Part shown: positions 1 through 7,615 of the stretch, one piece after another
How positions within the stretch are numbered: the first letter of the stretch is position 1
How the letters are laid out: every line of letters starts with the position of its first letter
NCBI GenBank assembly: GCA_017994635.1
Contig: JAGOKK010000003.1
Location: 1 to 60,307, forward strand
Origin: Candidatus Cloacimonadota bacterium
GTDB taxonomy: Bacteria > Cloacimonadota > Cloacimonadia > Cloacimonadales > Cloacimonadaceae
Direction: 5' to 3'
Length of the DNA stretch: 60,307 bases
Notes under the pieces: generated by a model
Told to the model about the DNA's origin: nothing
Database searches by the model: none
What the model saw: only the letters and a program-made list of their open reading frames with translations
Translations under genes and position numbers: made by a program

Positions 1-2073
1 TTTGAGATTACAGATTCTGCTGAAGACGTCAACCTAAACCTCAGCCTGAAAACAGAAGGTATTGAGATGGCAACCGTACGAGTATCCAGTACAGCGGAAG
101 ATGATGTGCGGGAGATCCGTCCCAGCCTGATCCGCCGGAATACCGAAGATATCAAGACCGTTGTTTCTCCGATAGAGGCGGATGTATTCCGGGCGGTGCT
201 TGCTTTGCCCGGAGTGGCCCCCATTTCAGATTTTTCTTCTGGCTTGTACGTGCGCGGGGGGTCGCCCGATCAGAATCTGATTCTTTTGGATGATATCGAC
301 GTATACAATCCCAATCACTTTGGCGGTGTCTTCAGCACTTTCAATAGTGATGCGGTGGAAAACATCGATCTCATCAAAGGAGCTTATCCTGCCAAGTACG
401 GCGGGAGGTTATCCAGCGTGTTGGACGTCACCAACCGTCAGGGAAACCGGGATCATCATCAGGGTACAGCCCGCTGGTCCTTGATCTCCACTTCTGCCAC
501 TCTGGAAGGGCCATGGCGCATCGGAAATCAGAGCGGCAGCTACATGGGATCAATCCGGCGTACCTACCTGGAATTGGTAAAGGCAGCATTTGATGAATTG
601 CCGGATTACTACTTTTATGATGGCCATGTAAAATTGAATTGGGATATCAGTACCAATGACAAGATCTCCACCAGTGCATATTTTGGTCGCGATAAACTGA
701 AGTTTGACGTGGGGCAGCTATTAAAGTTGGACTGGGGAAATCGCACTTTCACCACGCAGTGGGTGCATCTCTTCAATCCCCGGTTGTTTTCTCAATTCAT
801 CATTGCCGGCAGCGATTTTACCAGTTACTTTGATCAAGTATCCTCAGAAGGTGAAAGCGTATTTAAACGTGATAACGGCATCCAGGATCTCAGCAGCAAA
901 GCCATGCTAACCTGGCGCCCCAACAATCAGCATGAAGCAGATTTTGGCTATGAATTGAAGTTTAACAAGACCTGGCTCAAATCCAGCTCCAGCTATCAGT
1001 TTGATGAGAACTCCATGCCGAATGTAGTGGTATCGTCCCTCACCAGTAGTGCTTACGCGCAGGATACCTGGGATCTGGATGCCTTGTGGACTTTGCAACC
1101 CGGGTTGCGTCTTTCCTGGTATCAGAGCCTGGATATCAATCTGGATCAAATCCCGGATGCCTCATACGTGAATCTTGATCCGCGCTTGTCCATTCGCCGC
1201 AAGCTCAATCTGGCTGAAAGCGTCTATGCCAGCTATGGATTCTATCACCAATATCTTACCCTGCTTGCTGCCGATATCAGCACGCCCTTTGACGTATGGT
1301 TCCCCTTGGACGGGAGCTTGAAGCCGGGTAACAGCCATCACTTCCTGCTGGGTTACAAGAACCAGTTTTCGAGAGACCTGGCGCTGGATTTGGAGCTGTA
1401 TTACAAGAGCTATGATAATATCCTGGAATACGATGCGGCTACGGATTATGACTGGGACAATGAGACCGGCACCCTCTCCGATGTATTTAATCAGGGTAAG
1501 GGCTACACTTATGGAGCCGATCTCTTGCTCCGCACCTACTGGCGCGGGCTGGAAGGCTTCATAGGCCTAACATTGAGCAATACCCAGCGCAAGATAGATA
1601 ACATCAATATTGATCCCAATACTTTGCAGGCGCAGAGCTTTTATCCCAAATACGACCGTTCTTATGCCCTGTCCGTAGTACAAACCTTCAATCTCAGCCA
1701 GTTTACCGGCAAACAGGTATTGGGTTCGGACATGAAATTGGGGATCAACTTTTCCCTCAATTCCGGGCAGCCAACCGATAAACCGGAGCGGGTGTATTTT
1801 GATGGGGATGATTATCAGATCATCTCTTCTTACAAGGATCGAGACCGCCTCCCCTCATACTGCCGCCTGGATCTGAGTACCAAGTATGAATGGCAAAAAT
1901 CCTGGGGTTCGATTGAGCCTTACTTTGAGATCATAAACGTGCTGAACCGTAAGAATGTAGGCTGGCGATCCTATACCATCGGTCCCGATGACAATGGTGA
2001 TTTGGGGCTGCAAACCAGCGACAGCACGCAATTTCCCATTCTGCCTTTTGTAGGAGTGAACGTAAAATGGTAA
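1..2073 (+). CDS. TonB-dependent outer-membrane receptor, 5' end outside the window
   Basis: The frame is open from the first base, so the gene begins upstream; an internal ATG at 67 is not a credible start because the preceding codons continue the same protein. What remains is the end of a probable carboxypeptidase-like regulatory domain, then a plug domain with the VRGGSPDQN and LLDDIDVYNP motifs and IDLIKGAYPAKYGGRLSSV (about 75-130 residues in), then a long beta-strand-rich barrel ending in FVGVNVKW with an aromatic C-terminal residue. This is the architecture of Bacteroidota-type TonB receptors that import large substrates across the outer membrane. The substrate cannot be told. It overlaps the following lipoprotein gene by 7 bases, so the two are translated together and probably form a receptor/surface-lipoprotein pair. 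Confidence 0.88.
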   Translation, partial: FEITDSAEDVNLNLSLKTEGIEMATVRVSSTAEDDVREIRPSLIRRNTEDIKTVVSPIEADVFRAVLALPGVAPISDFSSGLYVRGGSPDQNLILLDDIDVYNPNHFGGVFSTFNSDAVENIDLIKGAYPAKYGGRLSSVLDVTNRQGNRDHHQGTARWSLISTSATLEGPWRIGNQSGSYMGSIRRTYLELVKAAFDELPDYYFYDGHVKLNWDISTNDKISTSAYFGRDKLKFDVGQLLKLDWGNRTFTTQWVHLFNPRLFSQFIIAGSDFTSYFDQVSSEGESVFKRDNGIQDLSSKAMLTWRPNNQHEADFGYELKFNKTWLKSSSSYQFDENSMPNVVVSSLTSSAYAQDTWDLDALWTLQPGLRLSWYQSLDINLDQIPDASYVNLDPRLSIRRKLNLAESVYASYGFYHQYLTLLAADISTPFDVWFPLDGSLKPGNSHHFLLGYKNQFSRDLALDLELYYKSYDNILEYDAATDYDWDNETGTLSDVFNQGKGYTYGADLLLRTYWRGLEGFIGLTLSNTQRKIDNINIDPNTLQAQSFYPKYDRSYALSVVQTFNLSQFTGKQVLGSDMKLGINFSLNSGQPTDKPERVYFDGDDYQIISSYKDRDRLPSYCRLDLSTKYEWQKSWGSIEPYFEIINVLNRKNVGWRSYTIGPDDNGDLGLQTSDSTQFPILPFVGVNVKW

Positions 2074-3017
2074 GATACATACTTGTCAGTCTCGTTGCCC
2101 TGTTGCTGCTTGCCGGCTGTGAGAATTACACCTCCGGTCCTCGCTTTGAAGGTGATGTGTATAGCATTGCCGGGATGCTGATCTCAGGAAAATCCATCAA
2201 TACCGAGCACCCGATTTATATTACCCGCAGCTCGGATATTGATTCTTTTGATCCCATGAACATCTTCGTTACTGAAGCCGTGGTGGAAATCACAGATCTG
2301 GACACCAATGAATCCTGGCTCTTGAGCCTGAGTGTGGATATGGAGCAAATGAAGCTGAAGTGGGTGGATCCCGCAGAGCATATCATTCAGCCTTTGCACA
2401 GCTACCGTATTGAGGTTACTATTCCCGGATATGATAAAACCATCTCAGCCCAAACGACTGTGCCGCAGGACGTAGAGGTCAATACGGACTACTTTGGACA
2501 CAACGTGCAAGGCGAAGGATTCTCGGCCGATCCGGAAAATCCAGGCTACATGCTGTATGAAGAATCTGATCTCAGATACCCCTTGGGGATAAATACCTTT
2601 GATGTGGCGGGCTCCCACAATGTGATGGTAGAAATGTTTTGCCTGGAAGAGTTTAGCACCGATCTGGAATTTACCACCGTCATTTTGGGCTCCAGCCACC
2701 CCACTGAAGATATGGAAGATGCGTATTACAGCAGCGGCGAAGGCATTCGCAGGATCAGTTTCCTGGCCAAAATGACCTCTTCTATTCAGCCCGAGCATAC
2801 TGATAATTACATAGTGCTGAGGGATTACAGGCAGGCCTTTGTCTTCTTTGGAAATTACAAGGTTTCAGCCTATATCACCGATGACAACTACTATCGATAC
2901 AAGTATATGCCGGAAGGCTATCTATATGGCGGGGTTCAGAACGCCCTGGGCTACTTTGGCTCCGCTTCGGGATCCGTTTTTTACACCAAGGTGCTAAAAC
3001 AGGCCCCGACTATTTGA
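2067..3017 (+). CDS. Lipoprotein, DUF4249-like, partner of the upstream receptor
   Basis: A 316-residue protein with a lipoprotein signal peptide: MVRY, a hydrophobic stretch and lipobox LLAGC with the acylated Cys near residue 18. The body is beta-rich, with early segments (AGMLISGK, ITRSSDID, VVEITDLD) that resemble DUF4249 proteins, which commonly sit beside TonB receptors in Bacteroidota. The ATG overlaps the end of the receptor and has AGGAG about 10 bases upstream. Its 3' end overlaps the convergent regulator gene by 8 bases. Inferred role: envelope lipoprotein that helps the receptor capture its ligand. The DUF4249 assignment is from general resemblance and is the uncertain part; the lipoprotein nature is clear. 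Confidence 0.72.
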   Translation: MVRYILVSLVALLLLAGCENYTSGPRFEGDVYSIAGMLISGKSINTEHPIYITRSSDIDSFDPMNIFVTEAVVEITDLDTNESWLLSLSVDMEQMKLKWVDPAEHIIQPLHSYRIEVTIPGYDKTISAQTTVPQDVEVNTDYFGHNVQGEGFSADPENPGYMLYEESDLRYPLGINTFDVAGSHNVMVEMFCLEEFSTDLEFTTVILGSSHPTEDMEDAYYSSGEGIRRISFLAKMTSSIQPEHTDNYIVLRDYRQAFVFFGNYKVSAYITDDNYYRYKYMPEGYLYGGVQNALGYFGSASGSVFYTKVLKQAPTI

Positions 3018-5241
3018 TCCCATACCGTTTAATCTTGCGGCAGAGCGTCGATTCAGTCATGTTGAGAAGCTTTGCCGCAGTTTTTTGTTTACCACCGGTT
3101 TTACGCAAGGCTTCTATGATCCGCTCGCGGTCCAGTTCCTTGATATTGTGGTCGATCAAGCTGCCGCTCAAGTGTTTGTTTCTTCTGAAGGCATCAATGT
3201 TGTCCAGGATTTCTCCCGTCCATACCGGTGCGTAGTAAAGGATGAAGATGCGTTCGATGATGTTCTTCAGTTCGCGCACATTTCCAGGGAACTTGTAACT
3301 GCCTAGCCTGTCGTAAAAGCTATCTTTGATCTGGGGTAAACGCTTGGTTGTCTCGCGGGAAAAATCACGGGCGAATTTCTCTACCAAAGGTTTCACATCC
3401 TCGATGCGTTCCCTCAGGGGTGGAATGTTGATCTCGAGCGTATTCAGCCGGTGTAGAAGGTCCATGCGAAACTTGCCGCTTTGAAACATCTCCAGGGTAT
3501 CCTGATTGGTGGAAGATACGATGCGGCACTTGATCGGAATTGGATTTGCTTTGCCCACAGGGATAAAGCTTCTGGTATCCAGCACGCTTAGGAGTTTGAT
3601 CTGAAATTCAGAGGGGATTTCCGATATCTCATCCATGAACAGGGTGCCGGTGCCGGCTTGCTCAAAATAGCCGATGCGTTCTTCTTCTATGCCTGTCAAC
3701 GGGCCTGCTGCAGAGCCGAAAAAATCGATATCAAACAGAGATGGGGAGATCGAGGCGCAGTTCACGGTTATGAAGGGGGCGTTCTTTTGCGCGGAGCTGT
3801 AGTGGATCATCTGTGCCAGAACTTCTTTACCCGTACCGCTTTCGCCCTGGATCAATACGCTGGCTTCCTGGTGCATTGCGGCCAATACTGCACTATCTAT
3901 CACGCGCTTAGCGGCCTTGGTTTCACCGATGAAGCGGGCAGCTTGACGCCGGGTAATCTCCAGCAGTAGATTGTCATATTTCTCGCGTAAGGCCTTGGAA
4001 TCTGCCATGATTTCTTTTAGTTTTAGTTCGCTGGCGTGGCTGTTGCTATTGCGTAAGGTGTTTATGAATGAGGTATTGAGTTCATCCACTTTGGTCATCG
4101 CGGCATAAGCTCGCACAAAATCCTTGCGTTGCTCATAGTAATGTGCGATCAGGCGTGTAACGCGGATCAGTTGCAGAGGCCGGTTGTGTTCCCGGTAAAA
4201 GTGCGATGCTGCCTTGAGGCGCGATATGGCTTCATCCCACTGCTTCAGGGAAATCATGGAAAGGGCGATGTTGGAGCTTAATTCCATCTTCATCTCGTCC
4301 GTTCCCGTCTCGTTGATCAGCTTCTCGGCTTCCAGCTGATATTCGAGGGCTTGTTTGCTCTCTCCCAGATCGTTCAATGTATTCGAGAGTTTATTGTAGA
4401 TGTCAAAATGCGTAAGGGGCAGTTTCACTTTGTTATCGGCAAGAACCTCCAGGCTCTGCTTGAAAAAGAGTACCGAGGCATGATGATCCTTCTGGAGATT
4501 CTTCATGATGCCGTAGTTATAATTCAAATCCACTTTATACGCCGGAATCCGCAATTGTTCGATCAACCCAGATGACAGATGATAAAAGCGTTCCGCAATC
4601 TCGTATTTGCCCAATTGTGAGCATACACTCACCATCTCAATGCAGATCTGCAGGCTTTGGATGCTGATCTGGTTCTGGGACGCCACATCATACGCCGCGC
4701 TGAAGTAGTTCAGCGCCGTTTCTTGCTCTGAGCAGAGATTGTAGATCTGCCCCAGACACCGCAAAACGCTAGTGCGGCAATAGGGATGCTCGGCTTTATC
4801 CAGCCTTTCACTGATCAGTTCCGCTGCATCCTGAACTGGGCCGAAACTGAGGTACTTTTGAGTGATTTGTATGCATTTGGCTAACAAGCTTACATCAGGG
4901 GGGGTGTTCTTCCCTATCAGTTGCGCGGTTTCATCGCTGTAATTCTTTACTGCCTGATGGTCTCCCAAACGCTGGTAAATGCCGATCAGGGCAAAGATAT
5001 TGAAAGCTGCCAGTTCCGGCAGATCAAGCAGGGCAAGCTCGCGATAGTTTTCTATGGCCAAAGCCAAAGCCTCTTCCAGCTTCAATGCACCTAACAGGGC
5101 ATGCACCTTGGCCACTCTGATTGCGGCTCGTTCTTCAGGTGTGAAACTGCCCGATTCTTCATCGATAGCGATGTAGATAAGCGGGTCTCTGGCCATTAAG
5201 ATCATCTGGTGAAGCATTGCGGTGTATGCGTTTGTGGACAT
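3010..5241 (-). CDS. TPR-fused sigma-54-dependent transcriptional activator with altered GAFTGA loop
   Basis: A 743-residue cytoplasmic regulator. Residues 1-400 are helical TPR-like repeats in place of the usual receiver or PAS sensor, with a heptad-like linker at about 400-440. The AAA+ domain has Walker A GESGTGKE (about 464), Walker B TLFMDEISE, an arginine-finger region FRMDLLHRLN and sensor II PGNVRELKNIIER. A Fis-type helix-turn-helix ends the protein (KQKTAAKLLNMTESTLCRKI). The loop that contacts sigma-54, normally GAFTGA, reads GPLTGI at about residue 511. The start ATG has AAGGAG upstream. Family knowledge: such proteins hydrolyse ATP to remodel sigma-54 holoenzyme. No sigma-54 promoter of the -24/-12 type was found nearby, so the target is unknown; the TPR region probably binds a protein or peptide signal. 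Confidence 0.88.
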   Translation of the reverse strand: MSTNAYTAMLHQMILMARDPLIYIAIDEESGSFTPEERAAIRVAKVHALLGALKLEEALALAIENYRELALLDLPELAAFNIFALIGIYQRLGDHQAVKNYSDETAQLIGKNTPPDVSLLAKCIQITQKYLSFGPVQDAAELISERLDKAEHPYCRTSVLRCLGQIYNLCSEQETALNYFSAAYDVASQNQISIQSLQICIEMVSVCSQLGKYEIAERFYHLSSGLIEQLRIPAYKVDLNYNYGIMKNLQKDHHASVLFFKQSLEVLADNKVKLPLTHFDIYNKLSNTLNDLGESKQALEYQLEAEKLINETGTDEMKMELSSNIALSMISLKQWDEAISRLKAASHFYREHNRPLQLIRVTRLIAHYYEQRKDFVRAYAAMTKVDELNTSFINTLRNSNSHASELKLKEIMADSKALREKYDNLLLEITRRQAARFIGETKAAKRVIDSAVLAAMHQEASVLIQGESGTGKEVLAQMIHYSSAQKNAPFITVNCASISPSLFDIDFFGSAAGPLTGIEEERIGYFEQAGTGTLFMDEISEIPSEFQIKLLSVLDTRSFIPVGKANPIPIKCRIVSSTNQDTLEMFQSGKFRMDLLHRLNTLEINIPPLRERIEDVKPLVEKFARDFSRETTKRLPQIKDSFYDRLGSYKFPGNVRELKNIIERIFILYYAPVWTGEILDNIDAFRRNKHLSGSLIDHNIKELDRERIIEALRKTGGKQKTAAKLLNMTESTLCRKIKRYGIK

Positions 5242-5378
5242 TGGAATCTCCTTACTATGGAGGCAAGCTATTTGAAGCTGGACTTTATGTCAATACAAAA
5301 AATTGCATAGCACAAAAGGTTGAAATATCCATTGCTGGAGCAGCCAACAGACCTCTGAGTACCGGGACTTGCAATATT

Positions 5379-6308
5379 TCAAGGCTGTCTTCGCAGTAAC
5401 AGCCACATGAAAAAAGGACAGCCAATTGCCGCCGTTACTACTCCAACCGGTAACTCCATTACAGTCATGCTCTTAGCTATGAAATCAGCTAATGTGAGGA
5501 ATAGAGCACCGAGGATCAGGCACGCGGGGAAAATCTTTTTTTGCGTTCCTGGAATCATCATTCTCACAATGTGCGGAGTGATCAGACCCACAAAGCCGAT
5601 TATGCCCGCATATGATACCACGATGCCGATCAGAACGGAGCTGAGAACAAACACCTGCTTGCGCAATCTGTGTACATCGATTCCCACGCTGGCAGCGTAA
5701 TGATCGGAAGCGCTCATGATGTCCAGTGCTCTGCTTTTCAGGTACAGCCAGATCAGGATGCTGATATTCAGTACGCTGAGCCCAAGGAAGATATGCCATT
5801 CACGATAGCTGAATATTCGGCCCAGGTTACCCATCAAAGTACTCATGATCAATGCAGTATCCTCTCGATTCAAATACATGATCAGGGATATCCCACTGGA
5901 AAAGAACATCCCCACGATTACCCCCGCGATGATCAAACGGCTGCGGTCAAACATGCCGTTCTTTTGAGCCAGACGCCAGACCAGCAACATGGTAAGAATT
6001 GCACCAATGAAACCGCCCAGGGGCATCAGGACGATCAGCCCCAATGCCGCCATGAGTATGCTGCCAAACGCCGATCCCGATGAAATGCCAAGTATATAAG
6101 GCTCCGCCAGTGGATTTGCCAGCATCAATTGATACACAGATCCGATTGCCGCCAGGCTCATTCCAGTGATTACGGTCAGGCACAGCCGGGGTACTCTGAC
6201 CTGCCACAGGATGTTGGGATCGGGATTTCCCCAGAGCAGATACAGGGCAAAGATGCCCAAAGCGATTGGTAGGATCAGTATTGCCAGAGCCTTACCGGAC
6301 CTGCTCAC
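5379..6308 (-). CDS. BtuC/FecCD-type ABC transporter permease
   Basis: A 309-residue polytopic inner-membrane protein with family hallmarks of FecCD permeases: an N-terminal arm with RVPRLCLTVITG, then GSVYQLMLANPLAEPYILGISSGSAFG, and the C-terminal GIIGFVGLITPHIVR loop that contacts the ATPase. It starts with GTG and its first codon overlaps the stop of the binding-protein gene (GTGA), so the two are co-translated. Family members import cobalamin, haem or ferric siderophores. Because the adjoining binding protein is BtuF-like and the window holds a separate cobalamin module, cobalamin is the favoured substrate, but haem or siderophore cannot be excluded. No ATPase gene (BtuD/FhuC type) follows; the next gene on this strand is the sigma-54 activator after a 137-base gap. 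Confidence 0.88.
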   Translation of the reverse strand: MSRSGKALAILILPIALGIFALYLLWGNPDPNILWQVRVPRLCLTVITGMSLAAIGSVYQLMLANPLAEPYILGISSGSAFGSILMAALGLIVLMPLGGFIGAILTMLLVWRLAQKNGMFDRSRLIIAGVIVGMFFSSGISLIMYLNREDTALIMSTLMGNLGRIFSYREWHIFLGLSVLNISILIWLYLKSRALDIMSASDHYAASVGIDVHRLRKQVFVLSSVLIGIVVSYAGIIGFVGLITPHIVRMMIPGTQKKIFPACLILGALFLTLADFIAKSMTVMELPVGVVTAAIGCPFFMWLLLRRQP

Positions 6309-7156
6309 CTGATGCTATCCCTGTAGATATCATAGATTTGACTCAGTTTGCGCAGACCTTCCACGATCCTTGGTCCTGCTCTCTGGATCAGGTCGGGATT
6401 GATGCTATCTTCAAAGAAAATCATGGAATCCCTGATCGCCGGGATGTCCTGCCAGCCTTTGCGGCTTCTAATATTTTGTAGGCTGTCCTGCGAATAGCAG
6501 ATCATAATGTCTGGTTTGGCGGAGATCACATCCTCCGCTTTTACCCGGCTGTAATCTCGTTCCAGAGTGTCAAAGACGTTGTTTCCGCCTGCGATCTCGA
6601 TCAATTCACCCACAAAGGAATTGTCAGCCACGCTCATGATGGGATCGCGATAGATCTCCAGATACACCTTGGGGATGCTCTTACCGGCGTTGCTTTGCCT
6701 CAGCGCGTCAATCTCGTTTTGCATGCTTTGAACCAGGGCTTCGGCTTCTTTATCGGTTCCAGTAATTGCGCCGACACGCTTGATGCCCTCGTAGATTTCC
6801 GCCACACTCTTTGGGTAAACGCTCACCACCTGGTAACCCAGGCGTTCCAGATCCTTACTGATACCCTCTTGCTCCAGCCCAGAACTAAAGATCAAGCTTG
6901 GTTTTATGGCAATCACGTTCTCAGTTTTGATGGCTCCGAAAGCTCCCACTTTGGGGATCTTCAGCAAGCTTGGAGGATAGGTGCATTCGTCGGTCAAGCC
7001 TACGATTCGGTCTTCCAGGCCCAGGGCTGCCAGGATCTCGGCAATCTCAGGAGATAGCACCACGTAACGGATTTCATCCGTTCTCTTGTCAGCTTGTTGG
7101 CAGCTGAGACTCATCAGGATCAACAGCAGCATGATGAAACTTGTTGCTCTACGCAT
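6305..7156 (-). CDS. BtuF-like periplasmic substrate-binding protein
   Basis: A 283-residue helical-backbone binding protein of the BtuF/FhuD class. The N-terminus is a signal peptide ending MSLSC, an imperfect lipobox, so it may be lipid-anchored. Family motifs are VVLSPEIAEILAALG, IVGLTDECTYPP, KVGAFGAIKTENVIAIKPSLIF and, in the C-lobe, VLDTLERDYSRV-type and KPDIMICYS segments. These match the cobalamin-binding BtuF type better than siderophore binders. GAGGA stands about 10 bases before the ATG. It overlaps the permease gene by 4 bases. Unlike the receptor and propeller genes at 24.8 and 27.4 kb, no cobalamin riboswitch is visible in its leader, so if it does carry cobalamin it is controlled differently. 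Confidence 0.85.
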   Translation of the reverse strand: MRRATSFIMLLLILMSLSCQQADKRTDEIRYVVLSPEIAEILAALGLEDRIVGLTDECTYPPSLLKIPKVGAFGAIKTENVIAIKPSLIFSSGLEQEGISKDLERLGYQVVSVYPKSVAEIYEGIKRVGAITGTDKEAEALVQSMQNEIDALRQSNAGKSIPKVYLEIYRDPIMSVADNSFVGELIEIAGGNNVFDTLERDYSRVKAEDVISAKPDIMICYSQDSLQNIRSRKGWQDIPAIRDSMIFFEDSINPDLIQRAGPRIVEGLRKLSQIYDIYRDSIR

Positions 7157-7211
7157 TACGCAGTATTCCTCATTGTTTTTTTCTATACTTCCCTTATACT
7201 ATATCAGGTAT

Positions 7212-7246
7212 TTCCCGCTCGCCGGGCTTTTCTGTGGCGACGGGAT
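7212..7246 (-). other. Leader hairpin ahead of the btuF-like gene
   Basis: TCCCGCTCGCC and GGCGACGGGA form an imperfect 10-bp inverted repeat with one bulged base and a loop of about 12 bases. It lies in the leader of the BtuF-like gene, about 55 bases before its ATG, and has no T-run on either side, so it is not a Rho-independent terminator. A TTGACA hexamer on the minus strand stands at 7270-7275, but I see no convincing -10 box at standard spacing. The rest of 7157-7338 shows nothing further. Confidence 0.35.
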
Positions 7247-7353
7247 AAAGGCTCAGCATATGTGTAAATTGTCAAGCTCAATGTCACCCAATCCTGATTT
7301 CCTGGGGAGTGCTATCCTCGTCAGAAGGCTTGTACCCATATAGTGTGTATCTG

Positions 7354-7465
7354 TTGCCCCCTACCAGCCTGTATTCTCCTCGGACTCCTCCCGAACGCCT
7401 CTCCAATGCAGGTTCGGGTGGCATTCAAGAGGACTCCGAGGAGGATTCAGGCTGGTAGGGGGCAA
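7354..7465. repeat. Palindromic intergenic element A (11-bp-unit family)
   Basis: A 112-bp near-perfect palindrome between divergent genes. The outer 36 bases of each arm (TTGCCCCCTACCAGCCTG... and its complement) match with about four differences. Read outward from the centre, the right arm divides into 11-base units: TTCGGGTGGCA, TTCAAGAGGAC, TCCGAGGAGGA, TTCAGGCTGGT, then AGGGGGCAAG. The left arm reads the same way on the other strand but has three units instead of four. Two diverged relatives are at 28698-28811 and 50094-50207. The element is flanked by a direct repeat TATAGTGT(GT)ATCTGT at 7339-7354 and 7473-7486. It encodes no protein. Confidence 0.8.
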
Positions 7466-7615
7466 GCAATAGTATAGTGTATCTGTCCGCGTCACTATCG
7501 TTGTTAATACACCCTGGATCAGTCACGGTTACAGTCCACAACAGCGTTTCTGGTTGATGGACAATTTGGTTGACGGAAAAGCGTTGTTAAAATGCAGTGT
7601 ATCAATGGGGAAAAT

